Numbered from the stretch's first letter, positions 23,808 through 32,139 are shown. The stretch: DNA of 54,361 bases from Thermoplasmata archaeon (GCA_030037875.1 JASHPV010000183.1:1-54361); one strand, 5' to 3'. Numbers and translations: made by a program. The notes: generated from the letters alone by a model not told the origin.

Positions 23808-24772
23808 CCGAACCCTCCATCCCGCCGCAGGTTCTCCCCGTCGTCGCGCGCGCGCCCGGGAAGTGCATATTGTTCGGCGAGCACGCGGTGGTCCGGGGCC
23901 AGCCGGAAGTGCTCTTGGCCATCGACGTCTACTGCCAGGTGGGGATCCGACCCGCTCCCGAGTGGCGGCTCAACGGGCACGCGGACCCCGTCGCCGGGCA
24001 TCCGTACCTTCAGGCCGCGATCCGCGAGCTGTGGTCGAACGGGACCCCGCTCGATGTATCCGTTGTCTCCCGGATACCGAAAGCGTCGGGGATGGGGTCC
24101 TCCGCGGCGTTCGTTGCCGGCCTCGTCGCCGCGATGAGCGCGGCCCAAGGAGGCGTCGACCGGGCCAAACTCGCGCAGCAGGTCTTCGCGGTCGAGCGGA
24201 ACGCCCAGGGAGTGGGGAGTCCCGGGGACACGTCGGCCGCGGTCGCAGGAGGGTACTTGACGCTGAACACTGAGGTCGAAGCGGTCGGAGACCCGCTGTG
24301 GACGGTGACGGCGGAGCACGAACGCTGGACCATCCGGCGGGTCGCGGACCCCGGTTGGGTCTGGGTGGTGGCGTATTCCGGCCTCCCGAAAGCCACCGGC
24401 CCCAAGGTCCGGGCCGTGGCAGAGCGTTTCGCATCGGCCGAAGGACCGGAGCTCTTGCAACGGTTCTCGGAGGTGGCAACCGCGGGTCTGCGCGCCATGG
24501 CCAGCGAGGATGGACCCGAGACCGGCCGTCTCCTCGACGAGAATCAAGAGTTGCTTCGCGCCGTCGGGGTCTCGCATCCGCGTCTCGAGGCGCTGCTGGA
24601 CGCCGCCCGCCCGGCCGCCCTCGGGGCGAAGGTCACCGGCGCCGGGGGCGGCGGATCGATCGTAGCGCTTCCCAGGCCAGGGCAGGAGACCGACCTCGTC
24701 CGGCGCCTCGCCCGGGCCGGGGCGGTCCCGTTCGCGACGGGACCCGCCGCGCGCGGCGTGGAACTGGTCTGA
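23804..24772 (+). CDS. mvk: Mevalonate kinase
   Basis: A 322-residue GHMP kinase that phosphorylates mevalonate in isoprenoid synthesis. Motifs are ARAPGKCILFGEHAVV at the N-terminus, the ATP loop PKASGMGSSAAF (residues 92-103), the archaeal-type QGVGSPGDTSAAVAGG with the catalytic Asp at 142, and C-terminal GAKVTGAGGGGSIVAL. It supplies the prenyl precursors used by the ether-lipid enzymes at 52-53.7 kb. It is the last gene of the run and overlaps Trm56 by ATGA. Confidence 0.93.
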   Translation: MTEPSIPPQVLPVVARAPGKCILFGEHAVVRGQPEVLLAIDVYCQVGIRPAPEWRLNGHADPVAGHPYLQAAIRELWSNGTPLDVSVVSRIPKASGMGSSAAFVAGLVAAMSAAQGGVDRAKLAQQVFAVERNAQGVGSPGDTSAAVAGGYLTLNTEVEAVGDPLWTVTAEHERWTIRRVADPGWVWVVAYSGLPKATGPKVRAVAERFASAEGPELLQRFSEVATAGLRAMASEDGPETGRLLDENQELLRAVGVSHPRLEALLDAARPAALGAKVTGAGGGGSIVALPRPGQETDLVRRLARAGAVPFATGPAARGVELV

Positions 24773-24812
24773 CGGCGGCCCTCGACCCGAACGGGCTCGT
24801 GGCGGAGTCCGG

Positions 24813-24820
24813 GTTTATGT
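24813..24820 (+). promoter_or_regulatory. TATA-like box of the VOC protein gene
   Basis: GTTTATGT is centred about 28 bases before the ATG at 24844, which fits a leaderless start. Confidence 0.5.
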
Positions 24821-24843
24821 CGACCTGAGGCTCACGAGCCGCG

Positions 24844-25239
24844 ATGAACGCGGTCAAAGTGGAATTCGTGTACGCCGGTTTGCGGGTCCGCCATCTGGCC
24901 CGGTCGCTCCGGTTCTACCGGAAACTCGGCTTCCGAGTGGCCCGTCGTGGAACGATGAAACACGGAGGAACATGGGTTCAGCTCTCGTTCCCAGGGGCCA
25001 GCCAAAGGGTCGAGCTGAACTACTATCCAAGGTCGAACCAGTTTTACGAACCGTTCCGCAGGGGTACCGAGTTCGACCATCTCGGCTTTCGGGTCTCGGA
25101 CGTGGAGGCTTGGGAGATCGAGCTTCGCCGGCGCAGATTTCCGATCGTGGGGAGAATCCGGGAGGGTAACGAAAACCTTGTGTTCACGCGGGACCCCGAC
25201 GGGAACTGGGTCGAATTCTTTGGACCGCCCCCGGCCTAG
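24844..25239 (+). CDS. Glyoxalase/VOC superfamily protein
   Basis: A 131-residue vicinal-oxygen-chelate domain with two beta-alpha-beta-beta-beta units: VYAGLRVRHLARSLRFYRKL with the following LGF, and FDHLGFRVSDVEAWE with the terminal DPDGNWVEFF. It resembles lactoylglutathione lyase-like and methylmalonyl-CoA-epimerase-like enzymes. The metal ligands cannot be fixed by eye; the terminal Glu and the HLGF His are candidates. The substrate is unknown. It converges on the YchF-type GTPase with a 10-base gap. Confidence 0.88.
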   Translation: MNAVKVEFVYAGLRVRHLARSLRFYRKLGFRVARRGTMKHGGTWVQLSFPGASQRVELNYYPRSNQFYEPFRRGTEFDHLGFRVSDVEAWEIELRRRRFPIVGRIREGNENLVFTRDPDGNWVEFFGPPPA

Positions 25240-25249
25240 GTTCCGCGTG

Positions 25250-26446
25250 TCATCGGCGCGCCACGATACGGATCACTGCGCCCGCGTCGACCGGATGGTC
25301 GGCCGCGAGCGCTCGGTGCGTCCGCCCATCGATCGCCCGAATGAAATGTTCCCCGAGCTCACTATGGACCCGGAATGCCACGGCCCGCACGGGGGTTCCC
25401 GCCGGCACGAGGAACGCGTCCGGAAGGACACGCCCCTTCGAGTCGGTCCAGTGCGTCTCGTCTTCGACCGGAAACACCACGACCTGATGGAGGCGCTCGA
25501 ACACCATCGATTCGAGGAGCGGCTGCACGCCGGTCGTACCCCACCGTTTCAGCACCTGCCGAATCCCCTCGAGCCCCTTCGCCTGCGCGGGAGATAGCCT
25601 CGAAGGGTCCGGTACTTGGAAGTCCGCGTCCCCGGGTGAGTACGCGACGAGTCCGGCTTTCACAGCCCGGCGGAGTGTTAGCTCGGCCTCGGCGCTGGTC
25701 GGCTTCGCAGGGATCGGCCGGAGCGCTTGCTCGAGTTCCGAGGCCCGGTCCGGCGCGATGCGGTCACATTTATTGAGGGCCGCCGCGCGGGGCTTGGCCG
25801 CATCGAGCAGAACGCGAGCCAGACGCAACAAGTCTTCGGCGGACCACTTGGACGGATGGGCCCGGTCGATGGGGGCCTCGCGCAGCGCCGTTTGGATCGC
25901 GGCCGGCGCGATCTTGAGCCCCGTCAACCGGTGTTCGAGGTACTCCTCGATTTTCACACCCTCGAGCTCGGCCTTTCGGACCTGCCGGTCGAACTCTCGC
26001 TCGAGGAGTCCCGCCACCCAGTACGCGAGCTCATCGCCGAGCCAGCCCACCTCCTCGGCCGGCTCCTGAGAGCCGGGCGGAACCGGGTTCCCTTCCGGGT
26101 CCGTCGCCCCGGTCGCGTCGACGACTTGGATGAAGCCGTCCGCCACGCTCAGGTCGTTCAGAAACTGATTGCCCAGGCCGCGGCCTTCGTGAGCCCCGGG
26201 GACCAGTCCCGCCACGTCGACCAGGGAGACCGGCACCCATCGCACCCCATTCCGACAGGCCGCGTTGCCGGGAGTGCATGGCGTGCCACGTTCGGTGTGA
26301 GGACAGGGGAATCGAACCGCGGCCACGCCCCGATTGGGTTTCACGGTGGTGAACGGATACGGCGCCATCGTCGCGTCCAGTAGCGTGAGCGCGTTGAACA
26401 ACGTCGATTTTCCGACGTTCGGTTTCCCGACGATGCCAACTTCCAT
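25250..26446 (-). CDS. YchF/Obg-type GTPase
   Basis: A 398-residue GTPase of the YchF-like archaeal family. It shows G1 VGIVGKPNVGKSTLFNA, the PYPFTTVKPNRGV switch, G3 LVDVAGLVPGAHEGRGLGN, G4 ALNKCD, and a C-terminal TGS-like domain (VLPDAFLVPAGTPVRAVAF). A cysteine-bearing insert (CPHTERGTPCTPGNAAC) lies between the switch and G3. YchF proteins associate with ribosomes. The ATG at 26446 places MEVGIVGKPNVGKS right at the N-terminus, as in the family. Confidence 0.95.
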   Translation of the reverse strand: MEVGIVGKPNVGKSTLFNALTLLDATMAPYPFTTVKPNRGVAAVRFPCPHTERGTPCTPGNAACRNGVRWVPVSLVDVAGLVPGAHEGRGLGNQFLNDLSVADGFIQVVDATGATDPEGNPVPPGSQEPAEEVGWLGDELAYWVAGLLEREFDRQVRKAELEGVKIEEYLEHRLTGLKIAPAAIQTALREAPIDRAHPSKWSAEDLLRLARVLLDAAKPRAAALNKCDRIAPDRASELEQALRPIPAKPTSAEAELTLRRAVKAGLVAYSPGDADFQVPDPSRLSPAQAKGLEGIRQVLKRWGTTGVQPLLESMVFERLHQVVVFPVEDETHWTDSKGRVLPDAFLVPAGTPVRAVAFRVHSELGEHFIRAIDGRTHRALAADHPVDAGAVIRIVARR

Positions 26447-26475
26447 TGCGGCCCCCTATCGCTCGGCGGTCCAGT

Positions 26476-27048
26476 TTAGACCGTGTAGTCCGGTGGAATC
26501 TCGGCGAAGCCTTCGGCCCGGTTGACGGCGAGCGCCAGGGCGAACAGCAGGGAGCTCAGCCGATTCGCCCATTGGAGCAGCGTCTCCCGCTGGGGTTCCT
26601 CCGCGTGGAGCGCCCACAGATCTCGCTCGGCTCGCCGTGCGACCGCGCGGGCGTATTGAAGGTGCGCGCCGCCCGGTCCCCCCCGTGGGAGAACGAACGA
26701 ATGCATCGGGTCGAGGGAACCGGAGAGCCGGTCGGTCTCCGTCTCAAGACGATGCACGTGACGCGGCTCGATCCGATGGGCGTCTTTCGCCACCGGCCCG
26801 GGAGAAGCGATCTCGCTGTTCGCGATGAAGACCTCGTGCGATAATCGCCGGAGGAGCGCGCGCTCCTCCGGCCGGTTCGGGAGGAAGGATTCGGCCACTC
26901 CGAGCGCGGCCGCCAGCTCGTCGTAGCTGCCCAAGGCGCGGATACGCGCCGAGGCCTTGTTTACGCGCGCACCACCAGTGAGGCCGGTGTCCCCGCGGTC
27001 ACCGGTGCGGGAATAGAGCCGCGTGGAATTCGAGCCTCCGGTCGCCAG
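26476..27048 (-). CDS. PduO-type cob(I)alamin adenosyltransferase, non-standard start
   Basis: Transfers the adenosyl group of ATP to cob(I)alamin. C-terminal motifs are clear: SYDELAAALGVA, FVLPRGGPGGAHLQYARAVA and ANRLSSLLFALALAVN. The first standard start is TTG 26934, which would delete the ATP-binding N-terminus. The frame continues upstream as RLYSRTGDRGDTGLTGGARV, then NKASARIRALG, an unmistakable PduO N-terminus. No in-frame ATG, GTG or TTG precedes it; CTG at 27048 gives a natural-looking 190-residue protein and is the inferred start. A frameshift with the overlapping small frame (27203-26961) is an alternative. Confidence 0.85.
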   Translation of the reverse strand: MATGGSNSTRLYSRTGDRGDTGLTGGARVNKASARIRALGSYDELAAALGVAESFLPNRPEERALLRRLSHEVFIANSEIASPGPVAKDAHRIEPRHVHRLETETDRLSGSLDPMHSFVLPRGGPGGAHLQYARAVARRAERDLWALHAEEPQRETLLQWANRLSSLLFALALAVNRAEGFAEIPPDYTV

Positions 27049-27203
27049 GGCAGCGCATCGAGCGGTGACCCCAACCCATGGATGGGGCAGTACGAAATAT
27101 TGAGCACCTCATTATGCTTGGCATCTTGTCGGCACGACCGACAGATGAAACCGCTGCGTTTGGCCCAGGCTATCCCCAGCTCTTCGGTTGCTTGCATTCC
27201 CAC
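26961..27203 (-). CDS. Possible small zinc-finger ORF after the RHH gene
   Basis: A possible 80-residue frame starting GTG 27203 (ATG 27197), ten bases after the RHH stop. Its first half looks protein-like and has a possible zinc site, FICRSCRQDAKH then YCPIHG. The second half (from about 27048) overlaps the PduO N-terminus in another frame and is probably not selected. Either it is a short protein with an overlapping tail, or it was once joined to PduO and a frameshift separates them. Not recognised as a family. Confidence 0.3.
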   Translation of the reverse strand: MGMQATEELGIAWAKRSGFICRSCRQDAKHNEVLNISYCPIHGLGSPLDALPWRPEARIPRGSIPAPVTAGTPASLVVRA

Positions 27204-27212
27204 ACCCGCGCG

Positions 27213-27611
27213 TTAGCGATCAAGGAGCTCGCGCCCCTCCCGGTCGGCCCGGCGTCGTCGTTCGGATCGGCCGGCCGTCTCCCGCGCCGCCCGGCGGAGG
27301 GCCGGGAGTCGCTCACCGTGGAGACGGCTCAGCTCCTGGACTCCGAGCGTCGCGACGAGGGTCACCGCCTCGTCGAGCGTTCGGGCCCAGCCATCCTCTA
27401 CGACATCTTCCAGCTCCGCCCGCAGACTCACGGGGAATTCGGAGGCCTTGGGCGGCGCTTCGATCGATTGCCGTACGAGTAACCGCACGGCATCCGACCG
27501 GGTCGCCACCCCCCGCGATTTCTGGAACTGGTCGAGTCGCTCGACCTCTTCGGGCGTGAGTCGCACGCCCAGAAAGTACGAGGCCGACTTCGTCGGGGTC
27601 GCTGACCGCAC
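27213..27611 (-). CDS. Ribbon-helix-helix regulator
   Basis: A 132-residue protein whose first ~50 residues form a ribbon-helix-helix DNA-binding domain: YFLGVRLTPEEVERLDQF, then SRGVATRSDAVRLLVRQSI. The remainder is a charged helical domain with an Arg-rich tail. The GTG start at 27611 is 24 bases from a TATA-like AAATATTT, so it is probably leaderless. The promoter sits inside an inverted repeat, the usual arrangement for autoregulation by RHH proteins. Confidence 0.85.
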   Translation of the reverse strand: MRSATPTKSASYFLGVRLTPEEVERLDQFQKSRGVATRSDAVRLLVRQSIEAPPKASEFPVSLRAELEDVVEDGWARTLDEAVTLVATLGVQELSRLHGERLPALRRAARETAGRSERRRRADREGRELLDR

Positions 27612-27614
27612 GCC

Positions 27615-27664
27615 GTTTAACAGAATTTACCAAATATTTAGATATATCTCAGATTTCGTTAAAC
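27615..27664. promoter_or_regulatory. RHH promoter with inverted-repeat operator
   Basis: GTTTAAC (27615-27621) and its exact inverse GTTAAAC (27658-27664) bracket an AT-rich core with two palindromes, AAATATTT (27632-27639, also the TATA box) and AGATATATCT (27640-27649). The outer arms extend imperfectly to about 14 bases. It is the probable autoregulatory operator. The right arm is also the first element of a direct repeat. Between 27723 and 27880 nothing further is seen. Confidence 0.6.
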
Positions 27665-27722
27665 AACCGGGGGCAGTCCCGCCGACCACTGACCCGAGCT
27701 TTCAAGCGCTGGCGCGCCGCCG
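27657..27722 (+). repeat. Direct repeat, copy A
   Basis: A 66-base unit that begins with GTTAAAC and includes GGGGGCAGT, CCGCCGACCAC and GACCCGAGCTTTCAA. It matches copy B (30926-30990) with seven mismatches and one gap; the last 54 bases differ at four positions. It lies upstream of the surface-protein gene, 212 bases before the start codon. Confidence 0.8.
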
Positions 27723-27880
27723 CCGCGTTTGGATTCATGGTGACGTACGAGTGAGACTCGTCCTACGCATATTGGACGGACCGACGGGGATCTGGCCATC
27801 GACCAATACTCGATGGTCTGACCCGGACCCGTGGGGCACCTGGGAGAGCTCTTTTCTTGTTACGCGTCTTTAAACCCTCC

Positions 27881-27888
27881 CTATATTT
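27881..27888 (+). promoter_or_regulatory. TATA box of the surface-protein gene
   Basis: CTATATTT is centred about 50 bases before the GTG at 27934. A start site near 27911 would give a leader of about 23 bases, with GGGGGTC as a weak ribosome-binding site. Confidence 0.55.
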
Positions 27889-27933
27889 CCACCTCGCGAG
27901 GCGGGCGGACATCCCGTCTCTCCGGGGGTCGTA

Positions 27934-30801
27934 GTGTGGTGTAAAGGCACCGCCGCTGAACCCTCACCCACAAACCGGAAGGCAGGTGCCCGGTGCGGAC
28001 GCGGGGCGCCATCAACACGAAGGGCAAACACCATTCCTGTCGTCGCGCTCACCCTCCTCGCGGTCGTCGCGGTTGCCGTCGTGCCTCCGCTCCAAACGGT
28101 CGCGGCAGCGAGCGGGGCGAGCGGTCATCGGACGCCCCCGTCGCAGCCCACGCCACCCCCGAGTTTCAACTGCGGGAGCTATGGCCAATCCCTCGACGTC
28201 TTTTCCCCGAACCCCGCCGCGGGCATCGCCGGAACACGGTTCACACTCCAAGGTTCGGGCTACTACAACGCCCCGTCCCCGGGAAATTTCACCATCTGGA
28301 TGGCCAGTTACACCGGCGGCGATCTTCTCTACTTCACGAAGGTAACGGCCGCCGAATACGAACGGGAGTGGCTGAAGGATCAACCCTTCTGGGTGAACGT
28401 CACCGTACCCGGAGAGGAATCCGGGAGCTCGCTTCCCCCGGGAGCCTACGAGTTCTGGTCGGTTAACGACTCCACGACGGATACGGGCTGTGCCAACTAC
28501 CCGTTCACGTTGACTGCTACCCCCCCGGCGGCGCTAGGTTGTGTGTCCTGGAACGCGACACTCACCCTCCTCTCTCCGATTCCGGCCACCGGAGGACCGG
28601 AAACTCCCGTCGTCCTGAACGGATCGGGCTTCTCCGAGACGGGGGCTACCGGGATTTACTGGGCCAACACGACCGGGTCAGCCTATCAGCTGGTCGGGTC
28701 TGCCGGCGCGGAGCCCCCAGGCGACTTTTTCGAGCTCACCGTCGACGCCCCTTCCGGTTACGCAGCGGGAACCTATGTCTTCTGGGGGGTCGATGAGGAT
28801 TCCGATTGCGCGGGCGTGGTGTTCGTACTCACCGCCGCACCGGCCCTCACCTTGTCCGCCACGTCGGGTCCCCCCGGCAGTGTCGTAACCGGAATGGGGA
28901 CCGGCTTTGCATCCGATTCGACGGTGACCTTCACCTTCGACGGCGCCCCGGCCCCCTCGGACTGTGCGACGAACAGCACCGGCGACTTCCCGGGCACCAC
29001 AGGCCTGCCGTGTACCTTCACCGTGCCACCGGTTGCGTATGGAGACGACGGGGGAGACAACGTGGCCGCCACCGACGCGTCCTCGCATTCGGCCTCGGCT
29101 TCGTTCACGGTGTTGCCTGAGATCACTCTGACCCCCAACATGGGGCCGATGGGGGGTGAATTCACCGTCACGGGCATCGGGTTCAGCCCGTCGCCGGATA
29201 CCGCCACTATCACCTTCGATGGTAATCTGATAGACCCGATCACCGACCTTCCCGCGTGCGATAACGAGACATCCCTGATCGATCTCAACGCGACCGGGGG
29301 ATTCACTTGCACGTTCACTGTACCGCCGTTTGCCACGTTCGGAGCCAACGAAGTTCAGGGAATGGATACGTCATCGGGCGCGCTGACGGCCGCGGTGACG
29401 TTCACAGTCCCGCCTGAGCTCTCGATCACGAGCTCGCCCACGGTGGGCCCCATCGGGACTCCGGTAACGGCGACGGGCGCGGGATGGACCCCCGGGGACT
29501 CGATCGCGCTCTGGGTCGCTCCGGTCAGCGACGAGTCTCAGATCACCGTGCTGAATTGTGTGGGCGCGCCCTCCGGCGAACCGACCGTCGCCTCGACGGG
29601 CGGGTTCACCTGCGATTTCGACTTCCCGTCGGTAGCCCCCGGGGCGTACACCGTCGCCGCGTCGGATGCGTCCCATGTTACCTACCCGCCCACCGTCATC
29701 TATTCGGGGAACACGTTCTACCTTGTCGGCCCCCTAATCACCGTGAATCCGAGCGCGGGTCCGATCGGATCCACTTTCACGGTGACTGGTACCGGTTTCG
29801 AGCCCTTCCCCTCTACTGCGATCGTCAGCTTTGATGGCCAACAGATCACACCGACGGGCGGTTCGGACTGCTCGTTCAACGATGTGCTGATTACGCTGAA
29901 CACGACCGGAGGATTCGTGTGCACCTTCTCGGTGCCAGAATCCGCGGCGCTCGGGGCCCACGAGGTGCGGGGCGACGACACCGGCACGGGCCTTCTCACC
30001 CCGGAGCAAACATTCATGGTCACGCTGAGTTTCGCGACGTTGTCACTTTCGCCGGATCAGGGTCCCGTCGGGACCGTGGTGTACCTGGCGGGGAGCGGGT
30101 ACGCTTCATTGGCATTGTTCGATTATTGTTTCGAGGGAAGCGGGGCGCCGGCGGCCTGCGGCAGCTCCCGGGAGTTTCTGACCACCCCTGGGGGGGACAT
30201 TCCATCGGGGACGGCCATTCAGGTGCCCTCAGGTGAAAACGCTCAGGTGGTGGTGTCCGCCCTCACGACCGGTACGCTGGAGGCCTCCGCGGCCTTCGCG
30301 TTGACCATCCCGTATGTCGAGACGGTGAGCTCGACCACGGGCACTTCGGGGTCCGCGACCTTCACCGTCAGCGGGCTGGCGGACAGCACGGCGTACTATG
30401 TCTATCTCGATACGGTACAAGGGGTGGCCTCAGTCACCTCCTACAACCCCCTGGGTACATGCACTTCCTCCGCGACCGGTGTGCTGACCGCCTGTACGGT
30501 CCCCATTCCGCACGGGCTCAGCGCGGGAACGTACTACGTAGATCTGTTCCAGGACCCTTCGCCGCCGCCTTTCATCTTCTCGGTGTTCAATTTCACAATC
30601 GCCCCCGCATCCTCGGCCGGGAACCATTTCTTCCTGTTTGGACTCACGACCCTCGAGCTCCTGATCATCGGGCTCGCCGTGATTCTGATCGCGGTACTGG
30701 CGGTAGGGATAACGATCGCACGACGACGAAGGCCGGCCCCCAGACCCCCAGCGCGTACGACGGGAACCGCTCCGAAGAGTCCTCCCAAATCGTCCTCTTA
30801 A
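27934..30801 (+). CDS. Large anchored surface protein with Ig-like (IPT/TIG-type) repeats
   Basis: A 955-residue exported protein. A basic N-terminus and hydrophobic segment (TIPVVALTLLAVVAVAVV) with a nearby Ala-rich cleavage site form a signal peptide. The ectodomain has at least seven beta-sandwich-like modules, each opening with a G-P-x-G-S/T then a V-T-x-x-G-x-G-F type strand and a SFDG-like strand, as in IPT/TIG domains. The C-terminus has one membrane helix (LLIIGLAVILIAVLAVGITI) and a basic, Pro-rich tail. It is a likely adhesin or cell-envelope component. The GTG start is supported by the TATA box at 27881. The gene lies between two direct repeats. Confidence 0.85.
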   Translation: MWCKGTAAEPSPTNRKAGARCGRGAPSTRRANTIPVVALTLLAVVAVAVVPPLQTVAAASGASGHRTPPSQPTPPPSFNCGSYGQSLDVFSPNPAAGIAGTRFTLQGSGYYNAPSPGNFTIWMASYTGGDLLYFTKVTAAEYEREWLKDQPFWVNVTVPGEESGSSLPPGAYEFWSVNDSTTDTGCANYPFTLTATPPAALGCVSWNATLTLLSPIPATGGPETPVVLNGSGFSETGATGIYWANTTGSAYQLVGSAGAEPPGDFFELTVDAPSGYAAGTYVFWGVDEDSDCAGVVFVLTAAPALTLSATSGPPGSVVTGMGTGFASDSTVTFTFDGAPAPSDCATNSTGDFPGTTGLPCTFTVPPVAYGDDGGDNVAATDASSHSASASFTVLPEITLTPNMGPMGGEFTVTGIGFSPSPDTATITFDGNLIDPITDLPACDNETSLIDLNATGGFTCTFTVPPFATFGANEVQGMDTSSGALTAAVTFTVPPELSITSSPTVGPIGTPVTATGAGWTPGDSIALWVAPVSDESQITVLNCVGAPSGEPTVASTGGFTCDFDFPSVAPGAYTVAASDASHVTYPPTVIYSGNTFYLVGPLITVNPSAGPIGSTFTVTGTGFEPFPSTAIVSFDGQQITPTGGSDCSFNDVLITLNTTGGFVCTFSVPESAALGAHEVRGDDTGTGLLTPEQTFMVTLSFATLSLSPDQGPVGTVVYLAGSGYASLALFDYCFEGSGAPAACGSSREFLTTPGGDIPSGTAIQVPSGENAQVVVSALTTGTLEASAAFALTIPYVETVSSTTGTSGSATFTVSGLADSTAYYVYLDTVQGVASVTSYNPLGTCTSSATGVLTACTVPIPHGLSAGTYYVDLFQDPSPPPFIFSVFNFTIAPASSAGNHFFLFGLTTLELLIIGLAVILIAVLAVGITIARRRRPAPRPPARTTGTAPKSPPKSSS

Positions 30802-31474
30802 CGTCGCCGGGAAAGCGCCGGGCGAGCCAGAAAACTTTCCGAGGCGCTCGGGAGCCCCGACTTCCCGGCGAAGCGGTCCCCAACGAATACGGGTCGGTGG
30901 CCTATGCCCCCACTTCGAATTCGGTCGTTTAACATAGGGGGCAGTGCCGCCGACCACCGACCCGAGCTTTCAACCGCTGGTGCGCCGCCGGGCTTAGGGG
31001 TCTAGAGCGCCGCAACGCAGGATCCCCCAAGAACCTGGGGGGTGCCCCGGCCGCGCGGGGCGGGCGAGGATGAGTGGCGGACTGGGGAGGGGGGTCAAGG
31101 GAGGGGGCGAAGGCTGCTTAAGACGAAATCTCCTCTCTCGCTCGTGTCAGACGTAGCCTCCTACATCGCCATCGGCCTCGTGTGGCCCCCCGACTCGATG
31201 ACCGCGTTCTCCCGCGGCCGGAATATGAGGTACTTGGTTGCGATGTTGCGCGACGCGTCGTGAGCCGGTTTCGAGGGAATCTCCGCCATGCGACGAACCC
31301 GAGATCGGCCGGCTCACTTGTAGCCCGCTGAGGGGTCGTGAAACAGAGCGGGGGAACTCCATCGCCTTCGTAGCGAGAGGGACGTGTGGGCTCGATTCTT
31401 GAGCCGCTATGTCCACGTTGGCTTTTTCGGAAGAGATGTTAATGGCCGTCCCGGCTGCAGTCCGGAACGGTGCA
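30802..31474. other. 673-base gap with repeat copy B and several hairpins
   Basis: No convincing coding frame. After repeat copy B, two adjacent stems occur: 31022-31029 with 31036-31043 (8 bp, loop AGAACC) and 31044-31049 with 31056-31061 (GCCCCG/CGGGGC). Further on, GTGAGCCGG (31260-31268) pairs with CCGGCTCAC (31309-31317), and CCCGCT (31324-31329) with AGCGGG (31347-31352). It may hold a terminator or a structured RNA. Short frames at 31042-31263 (+) and 31147-31416 (-) lack recognisable features. Confidence 0.5.
30926..30990 (+). repeat. Direct repeat, copy B
   Basis: The second copy of the unit at 27657-27722, in the same orientation, 125 bases after the surface-protein stop. It begins CGTTTAACATA, the other RHH-type half-site variant. 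The two copies enclose the surface gene and its promoter. Confidence 0.8.
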
Positions 31475-32014
31475 CTATCTTCGGATGCGGGAGCGGTGCG
31501 GCGTTCCGGAAGACGGGCTCAGCGCGAGCCCCATGCGACGCGCTAGTCGCCGGTGCTCGGCAGGACTGATCCATTGGACCTTGAGGTAGTCGACCAGCTC
31601 CTGGTCCGACATGCCGATCCGCTTACCTTCCTTCACAGTAAACCGGTACGCCTCGATCTCCGAGGGGGCATCCACGTAGCTGAGCTTGGGGTAGAACAGC
31701 GGCTTGTGATGCCGGAACTGATTCACGTGGCATAGCTCGTGAATGATGTCGAGGTACACGTCGCGGATGCTTCCCTCCTTGAGGTATCGATTGCTGATGA
31801 TCAAGTGGCCGTCGACGTCGCTCGTACCCATGTACCCGAACCGGGCAGAGAAGAATTCCACCTTCTGGCGACGCAGGACTTTCACCGTCTGCTTTCCAAA
31901 AAGGCCCCGGATAGCGGCCACGTCGCCGAAGCCCCGAAAGAACCGCTCAAAAGGGTACAGCTTGGTCGGCGCGTCACGCTGGATCCGCACGTGATACTTC
32001 GAATCGATCGTCAT
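31475..32014 (-). CDS. Zincin-like metalloprotein with HExxH
   Basis: A 179-residue single-domain protein with IIHELCHVNQF (His92, Glu93, His96) and a downstream SEIEAYRFT that can give the third, glutamate ligand. This is the gluzincin layout of small SprT/M48-like peptidases, but the closest family cannot be fixed by eye. It has no signal peptide or membrane helix, so it is probably cytosolic. The ATG at 32014 is well placed; no clear TATA box was found. Confidence 0.75.
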   Translation of the reverse strand: MTIDSKYHVRIQRDAPTKLYPFERFFRGFGDVAAIRGLFGKQTVKVLRRQKVEFFSARFGYMGTSDVDGHLIISNRYLKEGSIRDVYLDIIHELCHVNQFRHHKPLFYPKLSYVDAPSEIEAYRFTVKEGKRIGMSDQELVDYLKVQWISPAEHRRLARRMGLALSPSSGTPHRSRIRR

Positions 32015-32139
32015 GACTTTTGACGGCTCGAAAGTTGACAGACCGACGTGCGGAAAGAGCCTTCGACCCTTTCGGCAAGGGTCGGGCGGATCGTCTGGAC
32101 CCCGGAGGAGACGTAAGGTCCCTGGAGCCCGGGCGACTC

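Noticed and set aside
31042-31263. 73-codon plus-strand frame in the gap after the surface gene
   Set aside because: Starts inside a hairpin stem, has no recognisable motif and competes with an equally poor minus-strand frame.
31260-31317. Possible tRNA or H/ACA RNA from the 9-bp stem
   Set aside because: Too short for a tRNA, no T-loop or anticodon stem, and no ACA box in the right place; kept only as a hairpin.
31147-31416. 89-codon minus-strand frame in the same gap
   Set aside because: No signature, unlikely composition and no promoter or ribosome-binding site.
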